Made by a program: the position numbers and the translations under genes. Of a DNA stretch of 64,000 bases, positions 22,280-31,599 are shown piece after piece. The stretch's first letter is position 1; each line of letters opens with the position of its first letter. Where the stretch lies: positions 50,984,200 through 51,048,199 of the forward strand of contig CM029612.1 in the NCBI GenBank assembly GCA_017311315.1, read 5' to 3'. Under the pieces are notes generated by a model. That model searched no databases and had not been told where the DNA came from. It was given only the letters and a program-made list of their open reading frames with translations. The DNA is from Dendrocalamus latiflorus (Eukaryota > Streptophyta > Magnoliopsida > Poales > Poaceae).

Positions 22280-23524
22280 ATGGCGCAATTCCACCTGCTA
22301 GACCCACACTACGAGGAGAACCACCGAGGACGGCTCACCGCCGAGGGGAGGGTACTGCATTCATCACTTCCTGTGTAATTTCAGTTTATGTTGATGCATT
22401 AACTAAAAAAATTGGTGTATTCTATACAGGGGTTGCCCATCCTTCGTCCTCGAACCCATGACGGGTTCCTGGATATGCGGTACGACGAGAGGTACACTGC
22501 CTTCCTGGAGAGGGCTGGCCTAGACGCCATCTCTTACCAGGTTCGCCGTGGGTTGCCCACCTTCAACCCCCCGGCCATCACTGCACTGATTGACAGGTAT
22601 TCTCCTAAACCATTGCTCCACTTGCATGTTCATTGTTTATCGGCTATGTGCGCCTCAAATTCTCTGATATTTAGTCCTCTTTTTTGTATCATGTAGGTGG
22701 AGGCCGAAGACTCACAGCTTCCACCTCCCTTTCGGGGAGATGACTATTACGCTCCAGGACACTCAGAAGATACTTGGTGTCGCCATTCACGGCCGTCCAG
22801 TGATCGGACCGTGCGCGCCTGCTGGTTGGAGAGCCCGAGTAGAGGTCTTCCTCGGGAGAGAGCTTCCTCCTGAGGCAGGCCATTGCACTTCTGGAGTTCC
22901 GATCACATGGCTCCGGCAGACTTTCGCAGAGTGTCCTGCAGACGCGGACGAGCAGACAATTGTCTACTACTGGAGGTAGGGGTGGATATCGAGCCACCTC
23001 GTCGTCTAATCGAGCTTTTTTTCTAAAATTGACATAGTTTGATATAATATCATTTTACATATAATTGCAGGGCATGGATCCTGCACTTGTTTGGCTGCGT
23101 TCTCTTCCCCGACGGAACGGGGGATAGCGCGTCGTGGATGTACATCCACTGCCTCACTGACTGGGACACGACGGGGCAGTACAGCTGGGCTTCCGGGGTG
23201 TTGGCTTTCCTTTACCGCCACCTCTGCGAGGTGTGTCGTCGGAGTTCGGCGAACTCGACAGTAGGTGGTTGCCTCTACCTCCTCCAGTTGTGGATGTGGT
23301 GTCGTCTACCAGTTGGTCGTCCCACGGTTTCGCCTCCTCGTCCGTGGTTCGCAGAGGTTCCTCTTCGTCGACGTCCGACACTTGTATATATGTGTATATG
23401 TTATATTCATGTGATATTTGTGTATGAATCCGTAGTCTGTACTTTGCGGTTCTATAATTCCTGCAATGAATTTATGATCTCCATTTATGTTTTATTTCCT
23501 TTATTTCTAATTGGGTGGGTATAA
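22280..23524 (+). CDS. Plant mobile domain (PMD) protein encoded in a Mutator-like element
   Basis: PMD proteins occur both as host genes (MAIN and MAIL1 of Arabidopsis, which help silence transposons) and inside Mutator-like and LTR elements. Exons 22280-22351, 22430-22596, 22697-22975 and 23071-23524 join in frame with GT-AG introns, 323 residues. Recognisable blocks: GLPILRPRTHDGFL and RYDERYTAFLERAGL (residues 25-54), the RRGLPTFNPPAITALIDRW region, RPKTHSFHLPFGEMTITLQD with KILGVAIHGRPV, WLRQTF-x-CP, and SASWMYIHCLTDWD with YSWASGVLAFLYRHLCE. CRRSSANSTVGGCLYLLQLW closes the conserved part. The last 50 or so residues (from about 23360) look non-conserved, so the C-terminus may be truncated or frameshifted. 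The start ATG follows a good acceptor and gives MAQFHLLDPHYEENHRG, which fits the family. Confidence 0.85.
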
Positions 23525-24244
23525 AGGAATTCGCGCTCCTCATATACCCCTATGGCTGGAGATTGTGGCTGAAGAAGGGCATTTGGCCAAGGGATCTGCA
23601 CTATCCGAAAACATAGTTCATGGACTCAGTACTATTTGAACTTGTTCCATCATGACACAGTATTAGACAGTTGTACAGACATGCTAAGAAACAAAAGGAC
23701 CAGATGCATATTGGAAATGAACAATAAAACATGCATATATTACATCGAGCATGAAAGAGAAGTGCAAGCAATCATTATGCATCAACCTATTAAAGTATCA
23801 CATGCCGCAGGTAATGAGTCTGAGCTAGAACATAACAGGGTAGCAATGCTTGTTTGTTCTTACCAGGTCAAATATAGAGAATGTATTATCGATTAGTATC
23901 ACATTGGCCAATCATGCTTTCTACATTATGTCTTAATTCTAAAAGCACAAAGCATCTCCAACCTGAATTGGTAATTACACATACTACTTGCTAGTTTAAA
24001 CAATAGAGGTCGCAGAAAGCATATATTTCAGGGCTACCACAGATGATGCTTGTCTAATTGGTAATTACACATACTAGAGCAAAATGGATATAAAATATAG
24101 TTTTTTGTATAGCATCTGATCAAAGCGGCGTGTGAGACTCTTTTCATTGTTAAAATGTATAAGGTCAGCAATTTGAGTACGTAAAATCTCGTATTCGCCG
24201 TCCATGCACTTCAAAAACACTTTCAGACTGGAAAGGCTGCCAGT

Positions 24245-24474
24245 TGCTCGGCGCCACGATCCACGGCGCCGAGGTGCTGCCACGTCGGCGCCACGCAGGC
24301 CACCACGCTGGTGCGGGCCTGGCACCTCGGCGCCGTGGTCCACGGCGCCGAGATGTGTTAGCTCGGCGCCGTGGGTCACGGCTCCGACCCACTGGGTCCA
24401 AAAATGGAATTAAAACTATCAGGGGTCTAAATGTGAATATTTTTTTTAAAAAGGGTTAAAATAGAAAAAATTCG
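24245..24474 (-). repeat. Right terminal inverted repeat of the PMD element
   Basis: Inverted partner of 21078-21315. Differences are mostly single bases and a length change in the poly-T/poly-A run. Confidence 0.88.
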
Positions 24475-24485
24475 GTGCGAGCGAC

Positions 24486-25436
24486 GGAGCGAGCGAGAAT
24501 GACGACGGAATCACGCAAGGCGTTGTCTCAAACGTCCGTTTATTTTGGGCTGGCAAGCCCATACAGCTAGGCCCGTGTCAGTATTTTTACTAGGCACAGG
24601 CCCCGTTTTATGCAGAAAGCCATCTAATTTATGAGAAAGTCTATGTAGGTACGTCGAGCTGGCGGCCAAGGTAGCCCGATCAGCCCAAAACTAACTTTCC
24701 GCGATGTGTGTGAGAGATCCGTACCTGCCTAACTAGCATCAACCTTCCCTTCTAAAAAAGAAAAGGGATTGACCGTATAGCACCTATGTGCTGTGTCTTA
24801 TGGTGCACTCAATTTTTTCTTTTATGAAATAATTTTAAAAAAATTTGATTTTGTATCTATGACATTTACCACTAAATTATGTTATGTAACTCAAGAAATT
24901 CAAAAATACAACTAAAAATAAAAGTTATCACTTGAATTTTTAATAAATTACTAGATGGAAACCACATAAATTACCATCCATTAGATCCTAAGTTACCGAC
25001 GATAGCTTAACAAATCACCAACATAAGTTTAAAAATCACCATCAGTTTACGAATTTGAGAAAAGTTTAGAAATTACTATCATTCGAACCTAAGTTATCAT
25101 CATAGCTTAAAATCACCTTAAGTTTAAAATTGCCACCATTTTCTATAAAGTTTGAAATATTTTAAAATATACCATCAGTTGCACTGAAGTAACCATCAGC
25201 TCACCTTGAGTTATCATTAATTGATAAAAAGGTAAAAAAATACTCTGAATTGTATCCTACATTGCCATATGAATTTTCAATAAATTACCACCAAAATTAG
25301 AACAAATAGTGGGAGGGAGAAAGAGATTAAAGTGAAATCAGTGGCTTTGCTTCTCCCTTAAAAAAGTGATTTTTTGCTTTGAATAGTAGGCATGGTTTTC
25401 AAGCGTCTGCCCCACATCTCACACCTCTTTAAGACC
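24486..25436. other. Non-coding, AT-rich spacer
   Basis: The stretch 24930-25280 has many loose ACCATCA and AAGTTACC-type motifs, suggesting a decayed repeat, but I could not find ends or a family. Confidence 0.4.
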
Positions 25437-25690
25437 TCGCTCAATTCAGCTTAAACTTCTAGTTTCTGACTTATTTTTCACTATTCTTAAATTTTATCTT
25501 TTTCTGGTTTTTTAGCTTCTTTTGAACCTTTTGCGGGTTCTTTTTTTCGTATTCGTTTGCATTGTCCGTGATGGGCTAACCTGTTTTTTCTATTTTTAAT
25601 TTTTTTAAAATTTAGTTACGCCAAATAAGCCACCATTAGATACAATGTAATTTCAATCATAAATCAACTTATTTTAACCTAACCGAACGG
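25437..25690 (-). mobile_element. MITE-like repeat, family B, copy 2
   Basis: Inverted relative to the copy at 1777-2066. It contains the complements of the same blocks: CTTATTTTTCACTATTC, then CGTATTCGTTTGCATTGTCC, then TTAGTTACGCCAAATAAG, and ends in AACCTAACCGAAC. Non-coding. Confidence 0.6.
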
Positions 25691-25862
25691 CACCTAAATT
25701 CCATCTGCACTACATGAGTAGGCATGGTGAAAAAAGTCACTTTGTCTTTCGGGGTTCAATTCCCTTGGTCATCTATGTCCATGCGTATTTATTAGTTTAT
25801 CGCTGCAAGGTGGGTTCATTGAAAAATCTGATCCACCTCTTATGTAGATTGTTTAGATAATT

Positions 25863-26106
25863 GGGCCTGTTTTTTTTGGCTGCGGTTTTTAGTTTTTGGC
25901 TACGGTTTGTGGCTTTTGGGCTGTTTGTATGAGAGATTACAGAGTAACAGAAACTCACATACGGTTTTTACCGATATAAATGAAGTCAGTAAAGTATGTA
26001 CTATAATTAACTAGTAGACTCTATTTTGAAAAGATACATCGTTTAAAAGTTAGTTACTGTAGAAAAGCTGAAAAATAACTTTTAGAAGTTGTAAGGAACA
26101 TACCAA
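25863..26106 (+). mobile_element. MITE-like repeat, family A, copy 1
   Basis: It starts GGGCCTGTTTTTTTTGG and shares a conserved body with copies at 28620, 48391 and 49544: AACTCACATACGG, GATATAAATGAAGT, a GTACTATAATTAACTAGTAG block, then GTTACTGTAGAAAA. About 240 bp, non-coding. Confidence 0.65.
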
Positions 26107-26385
26107 TAAATCGTGCATTTTTCTCGATCCACAGACCCATGAGGTGTTATGTTGCTCTATCGAGCATGCTCACTACCCACGTGGATAGATTGGATGGCTA
26201 CGAAACGCCACGTCTTAAACGCATGCCTAGACGTGCGATAGATTTGACAAAAAGGAAAAAAAATACTAGCATCAACCTTCCTCAAATTGCTTGTCATTTC
26301 CCATACGCGTTAAGACATGCTGTTATGTTACCAAGTCGAAAACAGTCAGATATTTTTTAAAAAAAATCCGAAACTGTCATATGTA

Positions 26386-26642
26386 GGGCCTATTTAGTTG
26401 GTGCCTAACTTTGTCATGTCTAAGCTTAGGCAATATGTGGCTGCCACAGAAAGTGTGGCTAACAAAATCGAAGCCACACTTGTGGCAAAGTTTGGCAAGA
26501 AACTGAGTCTATGATGTGTGGGGCCGGGTGCTAAGAAAGTGTGGCATACCACAGTTACGTCAGTGAACCAAACAACTACCTAAAAACTGTGGCACGCCTA
26601 ACTTACGGCTAGGCAACTTCTGGTCATGAACCAAACAGACCC
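26386..26642. mobile_element. Tourist-like MITE
   Basis: GGGCCTATTTAGTT at the left is inverted to AACCAAACAGACCC at the right. The 3-bp GTA stands at both flanks, the size expected for PIF/Harbinger-type elements although TWA is usual. The inside is rich in GTGTGGC/GCCACA. Length 257 bp. Confidence 0.6.
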
Positions 26643-27108
26643 GTAAGTAGAACTGTAGGAGGAAGATACGTCACCACGTGGATGGACGTACGCCGTGCCA
26701 AATGTAACACTCTAGCTATTTTTTAAAAAAAATAATTTTAAACATGTATTTTTACAAATTTAGTCTTCCTCCCTGGACCTATCATATGTAGTGGTAGGCC
26801 TGCCAAGTGCAGTAACTCAGTAGGGCTGCGTATGGTAGATCTTTGAGAGGGAGCTAGATTTGTAAAAATAATTTGATGGCTAAATTTTAAAGGGAAAAAT
26901 AGTTATAGTGATATTTGTGTGAAGGACTTGCCAAATGGCTGAATTTGAATATCATCAGTGATGGCGATGCAGGACCTATTCATATTAGCTTCTGCTAAGT
27001 CGTTTTTATCATCCACTACTTTTCCCTTTTACATATTGTAACATAATTTATATTTTATTATATCATAATTCTGTAAGTCGTATGTCGATTCGAATGTTAT
27101 AGTGGTGA
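26643..27108. other. Non-coding spacer
   Basis: No gene or clear element seen. Confidence 0.4.
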
Positions 27109-27375
27109 TCAGTTGGGCTTAAAAGCTCATGGCTGAAAACACTGTAGCTGGCTGAAAAAAGCAATGTAGCTGACAGAGGCTTATTTAGCATAATTAAATT
27201 TTAAAAAATTAAAAAAATATAAAAAATATGTTACCCCAATATGTATAATACAAACGAATACGGGAAAAAAAAGAACCGGCAAAAAAGCTCAACAAAAAGC
27301 CAAAAGTTCAAAAAAATACGAAATTTATAAATAGTGAAAAATAACCCAGAAGTCAGAAGCTCAAGCCGAACCGAT
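27109..27375 (+). mobile_element. MITE-like repeat, family B, copy 3
   Basis: Same orientation and block order as 1777-2066: GTTGGGCTTAAAAGCTCATGG start, CACTGTAGCTG, AGCATAATTAAATTTTAAA, ACAAACGAATACGGG, GAAATTTATAAATAGTG. Non-coding. Confidence 0.6.
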
Positions 27376-27804
27376 GAGGACTTATTACACCATATTTTTT
27401 ATATAATATACTATTATTTATTAGCTGTAGTTAAGAAATATTAAGTAAAGATCAATATAAAAAGGCCGTAGTGTTCCAGATCTGGTCCTCCCGGTGCAGG
27501 AAACGACGTGCACAAAACGAACACAGCGACACCTTTGATGCGACACCTTAGCTATACGTGCCAGTCTCGCGCGAGCTCCTGCCGACGTACGTGCCACCAT
27601 GTGGCCGTGCTGGCAGAGTCACCGACTCACTGGACCCCAGAAAGAACAAAACAAAAGGGGCAAAAATAACGAGGGATGCAGTCAGCTCTCACATCAAGGG
27701 ACACGATCATGGCATAAAGGAAGGAAAGCAAGAAAGAAAGAGATTGAGAAATGGTTGTGGTCGACGGGGATAATTTAATTAGGATGAGAACGGGTAACGG
27801 CCTG
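27376..27804. other. Non-coding spacer
   Basis: No gene or element boundary recognised. Confidence 0.4.
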
Positions 27805-28065
27805 CTCCCTCTGTCAAAAATATGTAACATATTTTTTTTACACATCGATGAAGAGGCATTGAAAATAATGAGATTGTCTCTAATTATTATCTCTAAATAC
27901 TGTTTTTAATATATATAGAGAGAGAATATACAAAGAAAAGCTATATATTTGTTAAGGACATATAGGAAAGACACAGTTATATTACATTAGAATATAAACT
28001 ACATTCTATATTTATAGACAAAATTATTTTAAAAATATATCCTGCATTTTTAGATAGACGGGTAC
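27805..28065. mobile_element. Probable degenerate Stowaway-type MITE
   Basis: It opens CTCCCTCTGTCAAAAATATG, a near-consensus Stowaway end, and closes CATTTTTAGATAGACGGGTA, a degraded inverse. The inside is AT-rich and non-coding. The right boundary is uncertain. Confidence 0.45.
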
Positions 28066-28304
28066 TGTTTTTTAATCCCTAATGGTCCCGGTCGTGCATT
28101 GATATGTGCCCACGTGGTGACGTGGACAACGATTCCGAGAGCAATCCATTCGAGTTGGTCTACAGTACCCAGATACGCATGCAAAATGCGCTCTGCATAT
28201 ATCGGTTGTGTGGAGCACATGGTTGACACGTTGGCTAAACCATTTAAAGTACTTTATTTTGCTCTAAATATATTTAATAAGCCTGTACACTCTATTAAAT
28301 GTGA

Positions 28305-28530
28305 CTAAGTTTTCTAGTTAAAATTACAATGTAACTGCTGTTAGTTTTTCTTAGTCATTTAATTAAATAAATAAATATGAGGAAAAAATAAAAAAAACAT
28401 TGTTATATCTAGACAATGCAAATGAATGAAAGAAAAAAACAAAAAAAATCCAAAATTTAAAAACCAGCGCGTTTGTTCCGTCTTCTAAAAGCTAGAAGCC
28501 AAAAGCTAAAAACCGAAGCCACTTCAAACG
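28305..28530 (+). mobile_element. MITE-like repeat, family B, degraded copy
   Basis: It retains a poly-A-rich centre with GACAATGCAAATGAATG and a CCAAAATTTAAAAACC stretch, in the same order as the better family B copies. Its ends are poorly preserved. Confidence 0.35.
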
Positions 28531-28619
28531 GCCTTGAATCAGAAACAGACCTACGAGGCTACGACCTTGTGAGTATAATAACAAGCAATTCTAATAGACT
28601 AAGAATCCCATGCTACCCT

Positions 28620-28862
28620 GGGTCTGTTCGTTTTGGTTTTGGCTTATGACTTATAGCTGTGGTATATAACTTTTGGGTTGTTTGTGAGAGAAAGTATGGA
28701 ATAACAAAAACTCGCATGCAGTTTTTGCTGATATAAATGAAGTTGCTACAATATGTACTACAATCAACTTGTAGAACTCGTTTTGAAAAGACACTCCGTT
28801 CGAAACCTAGTTACGGTAGAAAAACCGAAAAATAGCTTTTAAAAACTGAAAAGAATAACCCC
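28620..28862 (+). mobile_element. MITE-like repeat, family A, copy 2
   Basis: GGGTCTGTTCGTTTTGG start, the shared GATATAAATGAAGTTGC and GTACTACAATCAACTTGTAG blocks, and the AAAACCGAAAAATAGC end. About 243 bp, non-coding. Confidence 0.65.
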
Positions 28863-28914
28863 CTGAAACATGCGGTGTTACCTCTTAACACCAATAGAAA
28901 AAATCAAATATATA

Positions 28915-29935
28915 TCAGCCTGTAGTCATGACTTTGCAATTTCCAACAACACTCCATGCATAAAGAGTTTTTGTCAAACTAATCAAGAATTGAAGACAAT
29001 TGCTCGAACAATCAACATATGTTAAAGTTTGTAATCTTCTTTTCAGTTTAGAAACCAAAGTCGTATCAGAGTCGGAAGTCAAAGTCGTGCTCGAGTCATC
29101 GTGGTTATGCTCGTGGTCGTGTAACAAGTACGAGTCGGTTCTGTGTTCTGGTCGTGTATGAGTCGTGGTAGTAGTCGTAATCGAGTCCACTCTGTAGTCG
29201 TAGAGCAGGGTATAAAGGGTTAGAGCATTGTAATAAGAGAGGGCAAGTAGTGGCCAATGCGATTAGTGTGATCGAAAAGGCAAGGCAACAGAGAGAACGA
29301 TCAGGGTGATCGTAGCGATCGGTGTGATCGAGAGAAAAAGAAATAAAGAAGAGAAGAGCAGTTTGGCTCTGGGAAGTCTGTCGAGTTCATTGTGTTTACA
29401 GACGTGGTCGTAACCCGAGTTATGACCATGACAACGAGCGGAGGTGTCCGTAGGCGCTGAAGACGTAGTCGTAAAGGAGTTACGACCACAGACACAGAGC
29501 AGAAGACGTGGTCGTAAGTGTTACGACCACAACGAGAAGGCGTGGTTGTAAGCGATCACAGCGGGGAGACGTAGTCGTAAAGTGTTACGACCACAGCAGT
29601 CGACAGAGCCTTCGACATGGTCGACAGCATCACTACGTGGTCGTAATTGAGTTATAACTACGGTGATTGAGCCTACTACGTAGTCGAAAGAAGTGCAGCA
29701 CAATGGCGGTGAACGTGGTCATAACTTCTGTTGAAGTTACGACTACATGGTCGGAGCAACGAGACGTGATCGGAGAGGTCAAAACGTGGTCGTAACGACT
29801 GTCAGTGTGGTCAGAGAACCAGCAGAGCGATCGTAACGACTTAGGAGGTGGTCGTACAACTGCAGTGGGTGGTCGTAGCGGTTACAAGGTGGTCGTACGG
29901 TTCCTAGGAGTGGTCGTAGGACTTCAACAACATGA
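28915..29935. repeat. Dense array of GTCGTAA / TACGACCAC motifs (probable LTR-derived)
   Basis: From about 29040 to 29930 the heptamer GTCGTAA or its complement recurs dozens of times at irregular spacing, often as GTGGTCGTAA. The same vocabulary occurs at 30580-30800, in the COR413 intron (about 32290-32345) and in the copia LTRs at 45.5-47.5 kb. This suggests a common LTR family, though no intact boundary was found. Confidence 0.45.
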
Positions 29936-30440
29936 ATGGTTAATGGCTGTCATATTTGTTTTCATATATTTTCCTTTTTCTAGATGCAGACATGAATATG
30001 GATGCCTATATAAAAATATGAATACACAAATAGAATAGAATACAATCACAAATATTTCTTAGAACATAAAAAACCTTTTTAATTGTATGCATAAAATGAA
30101 TAAAAAATATAACCAATTTATTTGATCCAAACATTCATAAATTATTCATATAGACCAAGATTCCTTCCTTAACTCCATGTATTAATGTATATGTTAATGT
30201 ATAATAGGCTACTAAAGTATCGTATAAATGGACTAGGCTAACATAAGGGATATATATTGTGGGTATTGTGCGCCCCTAAATATTCAAATAATACGGATCC
30301 ATATTCATATTTGATTATTGGTGAGCTACCGAATCCGTATTCAATATAAAAATTCTTATTCGTTTTTGACTTGATACTACCTGATAAATATCCGAACTGA
30401 CATAATCCATATTCAAAAAGTTTGAATAGATGAAAAACTC
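29936..30440. repeat. AT-rich hAT-like remnant
   Basis: GAATATGGAT and ATACGGATCCATATTC motifs with a GTGCGCCCCTAAATATTC end resemble the element at 9091-9650. Boundaries not determined. Confidence 0.3.
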
Positions 30441-30579
30441 TACTTAGTACAACCCATTTTCACAAGTACACACTTCCTAATTAGCGGCTCTTACACCTGA
30501 CGAGGATAAAATAATTCTTAAATTATTACATCATTATATTTCTTGAATATACCGCTTATCGATAATAAGTAAATATGGC

Positions 30580-31260
30580 AGGATGGTCATAAGCACTTCC
30601 ATGACCATATAGTCATAAGACCTTCCATAACCACGTAGTCGTAAGTTGTAATATAACTATCTATATAGCTGTAAGTCTTTCCACGACCACATAGTCGTAA
30701 GTCTTACTGCGACTATCTCATGGTCGTAACTCCTTCTATGACCATGTAGTCGTAAGTCTTACTGCGACCACTCTGTGGTCATGGGAATTCCTACGACGAG
30801 TCTATCTTCAACCGTCTTATCTACGACAATAAACTACATTGTCGGTTCGTCTGACAAGGCGGTTAGAACGTGTGTTAGTCCACTAACTGCACACGATCTT
30901 TTTCTGACAATAATCGCTACACGGTGAAAGGTCTCTTGTGTATCTCTGATAGAAACCTCTATCAAGCGGTTATCATCCAAAGCGTCAAGGCGTCTTCCGG
31001 CGCAGGACAACTATCGTCGCTTCACCGGCTATTTAAATGTTATCGTCAAAGGGAGAGAAGAGGAGAATTCGGTGAATCCTTCATGTAAGATAGCATTAAC
31101 CATTCGTGTAATTCTCTGTTGTAAACTACTTTCCAGTAATTAACAATCATAGTAAAAGTAGGGTTATTATTCTCCTAGGAGAAGACCTAAACCAGAATAA
31201 AGTTTTCCGTGTCTTTACTTTGCAGCTGCATACGTCAAGCCTTCTAAGAATTTTTTCGAA
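30580..31260 (+). repeat. LTR-like fragment with TATA box and leader
   Basis: GTCGTAAG-type motifs (30600-30790) are followed by a TATTTAAAT box at about 31031 and a run to about 31220 that looks like an LTR R/U5 region. No gag-pol follows, so it is a fragment or solo LTR of unknown family. Confidence 0.35.
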
Positions 31261-31542
31261 TCCAAATAAATTATATGTAAAATCGATATTAAAACATGGA
31301 TAACATCAAAATCAGATTTATTTTGCCTAACAGCCCGAGTCAAAAACGAGAGGCGTACAATAATGCATGCATGCAATAATGTGCTGCCTGGAGCCCTCCA
31401 CGTGTCCCGTAGACGTTACACCCCCAATTGTCCGGATCGAACACCACCCAGTCCAGCTAAGCTGCCCAAGAGGCCAAACACAAATCAAACCCAACCCCAA
31501 GAGGCCAAGACCCCTGTGCAGAGCAGAGCTTGATCTGGAGGG

Positions 31543-31573
31543 GGAGGGAGAGAGAGAGAGAGAGAGAGAGAGG
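31543..31573 (+). repeat. (GA)n microsatellite in the COR413 leader
   Basis: An uninterrupted GA run of about 28 bases lies 30-60 bp before the COR413 start codon, inside the likely 5' UTR. GA runs in leaders are common in grass genes and can bind GAGA-type factors. Confidence 0.9.
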
Positions 31574-31599
31574 GAGGATTTGCGAGGTGATCGGCCGCG

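Larger units (their letters stand above)
21078..24474 (+). mobile_element. Mutator-like element carrying a plant mobile domain gene
   Basis: The left terminal inverted repeat (21078 to about 21310) begins CGAATTTTTTCTATTTTA, and the right one (about 24245-24474) is its complement with few mismatches. Outside both ends is the 11-bp GTGCGAGCGAC (21067-21077 and 24475-24485), consistent with the 9-bp duplication of Mutator elements plus chance matches. Each repeat contains several GGCGCC palindromes. Inside are a GC-rich leader with a tandem repeat (21471-21620) and a spliced PMD gene (22280-23524). No MURA-type transposase is present, so it must depend on another element for movement. Confidence 0.88.
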
